Of a DNA stretch of 64,000 bases, positions 59,089 through 64,000 are shown piece by piece. The notes beneath the pieces were generated by a model that did no database searches, was not told where the DNA came from, and was given only the letters and a program-made list of their open reading frames with translations. Each line of letters begins with the position of its first letter. The stretch's first letter is position 1. Both the position numbers and the translations under genes were made by a program. This stretch comes from JAAXIE01 sp965204245 (GTDB lineage Bacteria; Chloroflexota; Dehalococcoidia; Lucifugimonadales; JAAXIE01): contig CBDBED010000002.1 in assembly GCA_965204245.1 (NCBI GenBank), positions 310,001-374,000 of the forward strand. The letters are read 5' to 3'.

Positions 59089-59988
59089 TCAGAAGGCAAC
59101 CAAGGCATCTATCATGACCCCCACGAAGAGCAAGGCTAGGTAGAGCAACGAATAGAGATACAAGGGCTTGGCGCCCCTGTCCCCGGAGCTTCGCCACAGC
59201 CGCCACGAGAGCCATAGCAGGACCAGTCCCAACGGTGCAGCAAAGATCAGGTAGACCAAGCCCACTTCCGGCAGGACGAAGAACATGACCGTCAGCGCGA
59301 CTAGAAGAGCGGAATAAAGGAGAATGCTGCGGACCGTCTCCGGCACGCCCCGGACCACCGGCAGCATGGGGATACCTGCCCTCGCATAGTCGTCCTTTAG
59401 AAGTAGCGACAGGGCCCAGAAGTGTGGAGGCGTCCAGAAGAAGATGATGGCGAACAGGTAAACGGCTGGCAGTTCGAGACTCCCGGTCACGGCTGCCCAG
59501 CCTGCCATGGGAGGCACTGCACCTGCCGCTCCACCTATTACGATGTTCTGAGTGGTAGTGCGCTTCAGCCACTTGGTATACACCAACACGTAGAAGAGAG
59601 TGGCACTAAGAGTCAGAAGGGCGGTCAAGGGGTTGACGTAGTAAGTCAAAAGGCCGAAAGCGACTGCGTTGAGTACGAAGCCCTGAGTCATGGCCGCCCT
59701 TGGGCTGACCCGGTTGGTAGCCACTGGTCGCCGACTGGTGCGGCGCATCAGACCGTCGACGTCTCTATCAAGAGCGTGGTTTATGGAGTTGGCCCCACCA
59801 GCGGCCATGGCACCACATCCCAGTACCCAGAGGGTGATTCCCAAGGGGGGCGCCCCTTTGGCCGCCAAGAACAACCCACCTAACGCTGTGACCAGCAAAA
59901 GGAGGACAATAGGAGGCTTGGTCAGGGCAAGGTGGTCGGCCAGCAGCGAGCGCAGGTCCAGCGGTGCCCGGGGCGTTTCAGTCTGCAC
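59089..59988 (-). CDS. ctaB: Protoheme IX farnesyltransferase (heme O synthase)
   Basis: 299 residues, UbiA family with about eight helices. LTKPPIVLLLLVTALGG, NSINHALDRDVDGLMRRTSRRPVATNRVSPRAA (N-x-x-x-D-x-x-x-D) and YTKWLKRTTTQNIVIGGAAGAVPPMAGW are the signatures. It adds the farnesyl tail to heme b for heme A. It overlaps ctaA by 11 nt and lies 147 nt before coxB. Confidence 0.96.
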   Translation of the reverse strand: MQTETPRAPLDLRSLLADHLALTKPPIVLLLLVTALGGLFLAAKGAPPLGITLWVLGCGAMAAGGANSINHALDRDVDGLMRRTSRRPVATNRVSPRAAMTQGFVLNAVAFGLLTYYVNPLTALLTLSATLFYVLVYTKWLKRTTTQNIVIGGAAGAVPPMAGWAAVTGSLELPAVYLFAIIFFWTPPHFWALSLLLKDDYARAGIPMLPVVRGVPETVRSILLYSALLVALTVMFFVLPEVGLVYLIFAAPLGLVLLWLSWRLWRSSGDRGAKPLYLYSLLYLALLFVGVMIDALVAF

Positions 59989-61045
59989 TTGGCAAGCCTC
60001 CCTGAGATCTCGCTTTCCATGGGCCGAGGTCCTGCGGGAACCAACCCGGCGTCAGCAGCACCAGCAGAGCCAAGTTCATCCACAAGGCGGTGGCAAGCGA
60101 CAGGTGGATTACCTTGGCGGGGATGGCGAAGTCGAACCATATATTGGAGGCGCCAGCCACTATCTGGGCCACGAACAGGGCTCCACTGATAGCGGCTAAT
60201 CCCAGTAACTGAGGGTACAGGTCCCGTGCCTGCCATGTCACCAGCAGCAGGCCCGCGAGAGGGACTATCAGCGCGACCGCGATCAGCCTGTGAACCATAT
60301 GAGGGATGGAGACATGATCCCAGGGGGGCACAAAATCGCCACGGCACAGCGGCCAAGAGTCCCCGCATCCTTGGCCAGCACCGACCGTGTTCGCCACATA
60401 AGACCCAGCCATCAGCAAGGCGAAGGTGGATAGAGCGGCCGCGACGGCCCAACTGCCCAACATGGGGCGGTGTTGTACGTCTCCTGATTGCCCGCTCGAA
60501 TATCGCTGCGATGTCCCCGATGCCGCGTATACCAAGAGAACGGCGGCGACCACGATCTGGGCCATGGCCAAGTGGCTCATCACCGACCAGCGAGGTAGCT
60601 CCGTCAGTACGGCAGCCCCGCCCAAGCCAGCTTGGGCCAGGATCAGCACAAATGACAGGATGGCAGGGAGAAGGACCCATTTCTGGTTGCGGTAGTGCTT
60701 CCATGCGAGGAGCACGATCCATGCCACCAGCAGGGCAGCGATGGCTGCCACGACGCGATGGGCCAGTTCGATGAAGGTGCCGGTGGAGACATCACCGCCG
60801 CAGAGAGGGCCCAGCACGGGTCCGGTTGGCACGCTGGGAGTTTCCACCGCCAAGCCCATCCACTCGGGGCAGTCGTGTCCCGACTCGGTGGCTCGAACTA
60901 CTCCGCCCAAGGTCACCAAGCCGAACAGGAATACCAAGGTGACGAGCACGACAGTGCGGAATGACCGATTGGACGCTGCCCCTGCCTGCAGGGTCGCGTT
61001 AGGAGCGCTGTCGCCAGTAAGGGAGATGCTCACGCCGGGTACCAA
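59978..61045 (-). CDS. ctaA: Heme A synthase
   Basis: 355 residues, eight helices, COX15/CtaA family. LVTLGGVVRATESGHDCPEWMG, FIELAHRVVAAIAALLVAWIVL, SYVANTVGAGQGCGDSWPLCRGDF and SIPHMVHRLIAVALIVPLAG contain the paired histidines and the loop cysteines. It converts heme O to heme A. Start could be TTG 61045 or GTG 61033; neither has a clear ribosome site. Confidence 0.95.
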   Translation of the reverse strand: MVPGVSISLTGDSAPNATLQAGAASNRSFRTVVLVTLVFLFGLVTLGGVVRATESGHDCPEWMGLAVETPSVPTGPVLGPLCGGDVSTGTFIELAHRVVAAIAALLVAWIVLLAWKHYRNQKWVLLPAILSFVLILAQAGLGGAAVLTELPRWSVMSHLAMAQIVVAAVLLVYAASGTSQRYSSGQSGDVQHRPMLGSWAVAAALSTFALLMAGSYVANTVGAGQGCGDSWPLCRGDFVPPWDHVSIPHMVHRLIAVALIVPLAGLLLVTWQARDLYPQLLGLAAISGALFVAQIVAGASNIWFDFAIPAKVIHLSLATALWMNLALLVLLTPGWFPQDLGPWKARSQGGLPSAD

Positions 61046-61100
61046 TGGTATGGCATTTCGCCATCAGACAACCAGTAGTCCAGTGCCCGGCCCATGTGCG

Positions 61101-62126
61101 TTAAGCCTTATACAGGCGGCGGGCGTTCTCGCCGAGGATAGCTTGTTTGTGGTCCTCTTGCAGGTCGCTGCGTTCGAGGATTTCGTCAATCTCTTCCATG
61201 CAGTTGTCCATGCTTATTTCATGGGGGAAGTCGCTGGCGAAGACGACCGACTGGTAGCCGATGCGGGTGATGGCGTAGGCCAGCGATTCCTCATTGCCTT
61301 CGCAGCCTACGAAGATTCTGCCTTCGTGGAAGTATTCCTCAGGGTCCTTGGCGATGTTCAGTCCGCCATACTCGCGCTCACGCCTGAGGCGGTCGATGCA
61401 AAGGGGTGCCCAAGCTGTGCCGCCCTCGAGGAAGGCTACCCGCAGATTGGGATAGGCATCGAGAACGCCATCGACCACCATGCCGGTGAAAGCGATGGCA
61501 AGCGGGAAGGGCATGCCGAGGGAGCGGGTCGCGGGGAAGACGGTAAAGGTGTTGAAGCCTAGGTCGTCATAGTTGCCGCCGTGGACGGCTAGGGCGCAAT
61601 CGAGGCGTTCGGCCTCCTCGTAGATGGGCCAGTACTTGCGGTCGCTCACATGGCTGTTGAGTCCGTTGGAGGGAATCATGGCGGCGGTGAAGCCCAGTTC
61701 GTTCACCGCGCGGCGCAACTCCAGCACGGCGTTGGGGACATCCTGAAAGGGAATCAAGGCCGTGCCCTTGAGGCGTGGGCTGACGGATGTGAATTTCTGG
61801 TGCAGCCAGTTGTTGTAGGCGCGGGCGTAGGCGGTGGCCCACTCGGGATAAATGACCCGGCCATAAGCCAGCCCGGCAGTGGGATAGAGGACAGACCATT
61901 CGATGTTGGCCTTGTCCATGAATTGCAGCCACTTTGCGGCGTCGGCTGGCTGGAATGTTCCGGGCTGGCGGGCGGTGGAGGCCATGTTGGGGGTGTGGAA
62001 CCTGTCCAAGCTGGGCAGTGGCCTCGTGGGAATCCCGATGTAGGGTTCCTCGTAGAACTCCTGGATGTCCGACTCAAGCTCAATCACATGTCCGTCAGCG
62101 TCGTAGTATGCCCTTGAAGTGCTCAT
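61101..62126 (-). CDS. Amidohydrolase-2 family metal-dependent hydrolase
   Basis: 341 residues, TIM-barrel family that includes ACMSD and related decarboxylases. YYDADGHVIELESDIQEFY carries a D-x-D-x-H metal motif, CALAVHGGNYDD a further His, and VVFASDFPHEISMDN the terminal Asp. 5-6 conserved regions match; substrate cannot be told. A minus-strand TATAAT at 62206-62201 may be its -10. The neighbour upstream is a second, unrelated amidohydrolase. Confidence 0.88.
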   Translation of the reverse strand: MSTSRAYYDADGHVIELESDIQEFYEEPYIGIPTRPLPSLDRFHTPNMASTARQPGTFQPADAAKWLQFMDKANIEWSVLYPTAGLAYGRVIYPEWATAYARAYNNWLHQKFTSVSPRLKGTALIPFQDVPNAVLELRRAVNELGFTAAMIPSNGLNSHVSDRKYWPIYEEAERLDCALAVHGGNYDDLGFNTFTVFPATRSLGMPFPLAIAFTGMVVDGVLDAYPNLRVAFLEGGTAWAPLCIDRLRREREYGGLNIAKDPEEYFHEGRIFVGCEGNEESLAYAITRIGYQSVVFASDFPHEISMDNCMEEIDEILERSDLQEDHKQAILGENARRLYKA

Positions 62127-62231
62127 ATGGTGAGACCCCTCTCAACTTCGTTGGATCCCTCGAACACCCTGACTTCGGAACGCTCCGCGCTTAGTTCCAA
62201 ATTATAGCAATTTTGTGGGTTGGTCCGGTGT

Positions 62232-63857
62232 TTAGCTGGCATAGACCTCGCGGCCGCCTACAACGGTGCGGTTTACGACCATTGCCCGCACTTGGGCGGG
62301 GGTGGAGTCCAATGGGTCGCGGTCCAAGCAGATGAAGTCGGCTGCTTTGCCTTCGGATAGGGAACCGAGGTTGTCCTGCTGTCCGTGCACCGTGGCTGAG
62401 CCGACGGTGTATGCCTTGAGGGCTTCGGCGATGGAGATGCGGTGCTGGGGGCCGAGCACCCCGGCGACCTCGGTTTCGCGGGTGGCGAAGCCGTAGACGT
62501 TGAGCCATGGGTCGTAATTGGTGACCGGGGAATCGGTGCCAGCACCGGTTATGGTGCCGGAATCGAGCCAAGCGCGGGAGGGAGTGCAGTCGGCAGCCCG
62601 CTGGTCGCCCCAATAGGTAAGCATGTTGCCTCCGAGGCTGTAGACGAGGGCGTGCTGGAGAGTGACGGCAATGCCCAAGTCGCGGGTGCGCTCGATGGCA
62701 CCGGGCACCGGGGAGAAAGCGTGCTCCAAGGCGTGACCGCGGCCACCGACATGGGTCTCGAGGTCCACCTGCTCGAAGGCGTCGAGCACCATGTCCATGG
62801 AGGCGTCTCCAGCCACGTGGACGCCGATTTTCCAGCCCATGTTGTGGGCTGCGTGGAGCAGGGCCTTGAGGTTGTCGGTGGTGGTGAAGGGGATGCCCCG
62901 GAAGTCGGGATTGTTGGCGTAGGGTTGGTGGAGGTAGGCGGCTTCGACGCCTCCGTCCATCACGATTTTGAGGCCCCAGATGTCCAGCCATTCATTGCCG
63001 AAACCGCTGACGGGGCCGAGGCCGTCGACCCACTGGCGCTGTTCCTCGGGGGACATGCTGAGGTCGACGCGCCACATGAGGCTGACACGTATGGACTGCT
63101 CGCCGGGGATGACGGCTTGGAAATCGCGGATGTCGTTGGCGAGCAGGCCCGGCTCGCGGACGCCAGTGATGCCGACGCGGTTGTAGGCGGCGATGCCTGT
63201 GCGTATGGAATCCTGTCTCTGCTGGGCGGTGGGTTGGGGCAGTTGGCGCAGGATGGAGTTGTAGGCGGGTCGTTCGAGGAGCATGCCGGTGAGATGGCCG
63301 GAGGCGTCGCGGACGTATTCTCCGCCGGGCGGGTCCTCGCTGGTGTGGGCGATGCCGGCGCGCTGGAGGCCGAGGCTGTTGGTGACCACGACATGGCCGC
63401 CACGGGGCAGGTAGATGGGGTTGTTGGGGGCGACTTGGTCGAGTTCGGTGGCGGTGGGCATGCGCTTTTCGGCTAGGTTGGTCTCGTGCCAGAGGCTGGA
63501 GCAGACGAGCCACTCGCCACGCGGCATTTCGCGGGCCTGCTCGCCGACGGTCTCGAGGAGTTCGCCTATGGAACGGACGTCGGCAAGCTGGAGGGCGTCC
63601 CAGCCGAGGGTGGTGCGGAGGAAGTGGTTGTGGCAGTCGATGAGGCCGGGCATCACGATGGCGCCGCCGAGGTCGACGACGGTGGCGCTGGGGGACATCT
63701 GACGCATGGAGGCGTCGCTGCCCAAGCCGACGATGCGGCCGTTGCGGACGGACATGGCGGTAAGGCCACGTTCGAGACGGGGCTCGCCTTCCATGGTGAT
63801 GATGCCGCTGGCGTTGACATAGGTGGTGTCGGGGTCGCGTGATTGTATGCGCTGCAT
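62232..63857 (-). CDS. Amidohydrolase family 3 protein, YtcJ-like
   Basis: About 541 residues. Regions typical of the YtcJ group are VMPGLIDCHNHFLRTTLG, HVAGDASMDMVLDAFEQ, and GAGTDSPVTNYDPWLNVYGFATRE with C-terminal SLSEGKAADFICLDRDPLDS. The enzymes hydrolyse exocyclic amides or formamides; the substrate is open. ATG 63857 is preferred to GTG 63866. It precedes the other amidohydrolase by 106 nt. Confidence 0.88.
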   Translation of the reverse strand: MQRIQSRDPDTTYVNASGIITMEGEPRLERGLTAMSVRNGRIVGLGSDASMRQMSPSATVVDLGGAIVMPGLIDCHNHFLRTTLGWDALQLADVRSIGELLETVGEQAREMPRGEWLVCSSLWHETNLAEKRMPTATELDQVAPNNPIYLPRGGHVVVTNSLGLQRAGIAHTSEDPPGGEYVRDASGHLTGMLLERPAYNSILRQLPQPTAQQRQDSIRTGIAAYNRVGITGVREPGLLANDIRDFQAVIPGEQSIRVSLMWRVDLSMSPEEQRQWVDGLGPVSGFGNEWLDIWGLKIVMDGGVEAAYLHQPYANNPDFRGIPFTTTDNLKALLHAAHNMGWKIGVHVAGDASMDMVLDAFEQVDLETHVGGRGHALEHAFSPVPGAIERTRDLGIAVTLQHALVYSLGGNMLTYWGDQRAADCTPSRAWLDSGTITGAGTDSPVTNYDPWLNVYGFATRETEVAGVLGPQHRISIAEALKAYTVGSATVHGQQDNLGSLSEGKAADFICLDRDPLDSTPAQVRAMVVNRTVVGGREVYAS

Positions 63858-63950
63858 TGTCTTCACCCGGTTGCGAGTTGGGGGCAGTCTATCATCCTTT
63901 GCTCAGCTTTCTACCATCTTTGTTCAGCTTGCTACTAGGGCCGTTTGATA

Positions 63951-64000
63951 ATGGGAGGAGATTGGAAGTTGTTGGATTTCGTCGTGGGGCGTAACGGGAT
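63951..64000 (+). CDS. Possible start of a rightward gene
   Basis: ATG 63951 opens MGGDWKLLDFVVGRNG and runs off the right edge. An in-frame TTG at 63969 has GGGAGGAG before it. TTTGATAAT just upstream resembles a -10. Sixteen codons cannot establish a gene. Confidence 0.25.
   Translation, partial: MGGDWKLLDFVVGRNG

Noticed and set aside
62442..63476. 344-codon plus-strand frame opposite the YtcJ-like gene
   Set aside because: Gly/Val/Ala-rich shadow of an intact amidohydrolase gene, no ribosome site.

Overview
The window looks like a chromosomal segment of an aerobic, free-living member of the Chloroflexota. My best guess is a Dehalococcoidia/SAR202-type marine lineage, inferred from gene content only: a YacL-type PIN-TRAM membrane protein, an aa3/caa3 oxidase cluster with a lipoprotein subunit II-cytochrome c fusion, cobalamin-dependent methylmalonyl-CoA mutase in two subunits, and RNase J with no RNase E. 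There is no rRNA or tRNA, no CRISPR array and no intact transposase. Coding DNA is GC-rich and its sense strand is C-rich.

Layout. 1-2540 (minus): heme genes hemC-hemD-hemB (hemB cut by the edge) and an aspartic-protease pair. 2953-8156 (plus): gatB, secG, a SAM-hydrolase-like gene, a membrane/coiled-coil protein and E1 alpha/beta of a 2-oxoacid dehydrogenase. 8153-13247 (minus): glcD-like oxidase, cysS, ispF, ispD, yacL. 13.4-17.6 kb: a cupin, a broken scramblase gene, a 3-hydroxyisobutyrate dehydrogenase-like gene and an ABC exporter pair. 17.6-23.1 kb (minus): moeA with a conserved unknown, and pheST. 23.3-34.3 kb (plus): histidine kinase and response regulator, rpsP-khpA-rimM, a vapBC pair on minus, yebC-ruvC-ruvA, uvrB, sufT-like/mrp and a Uma2 protein. 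34.3-43.4 kb (minus): fused accD-accA, then DUF177-rpmF-fabD-nusB-acpP-udg-rnj-ftsK in transcription order. 43.5-47.4 kb (minus): mutase, acyl-CoA dehydrogenase, epimerase and B12 subunit. 47.4-52.1 kb: gene-poor accessory stretch with REP-like palindromes, inverted repeats, an OsmC remnant, four orphan genes and an unusual family of structured repeats. 52.1-53.3 kb (plus): infC-rpmI-rplT with a terminator. 53.4-61.0 kb (minus): ctaA-ctaB-coxB-ctaD-coxC-coxD-ctaG and a small membrane protein. 61.1-63.9 kb (minus): two amidohydrolases.

Points most worth attention. (1) An approximately 80-nt structured repeat family occurs four times, once before gatB and three times before infC. Spacing is nearly identical in all four. 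Each copy carries its own 7-nt word, repeated in the left arm and inverted in the right arm, so the arms covary while the loop cores CAGMTACRAAA and CAGCTACG are kept. (2) acpP has no ATG, GTG or TTG start and seems to use ATC behind a strong GGAGG. infC appears to start at ATA behind GGAGG. (3) The infC frame has no stop at its normal end; it reads through a REP palindrome and overlaps most of rpmI. (4) A 22-bp tandem array of half-REPs follows ruvA, and another 22-bp tandem repeat precedes uvrB.

Metabolically the genes describe aerobic growth on organic acids or branched-chain and odd-chain carbon: E1 dehydrogenase, GlcD-type oxidase, hydroxyisobutyrate dehydrogenase, and propionyl/methylmalonyl-CoA handling. 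Respiration ends in a heme-copper oxidase whose heme A is made in the same cluster, with tetrapyrrole precursors from the heme genes at the left edge.
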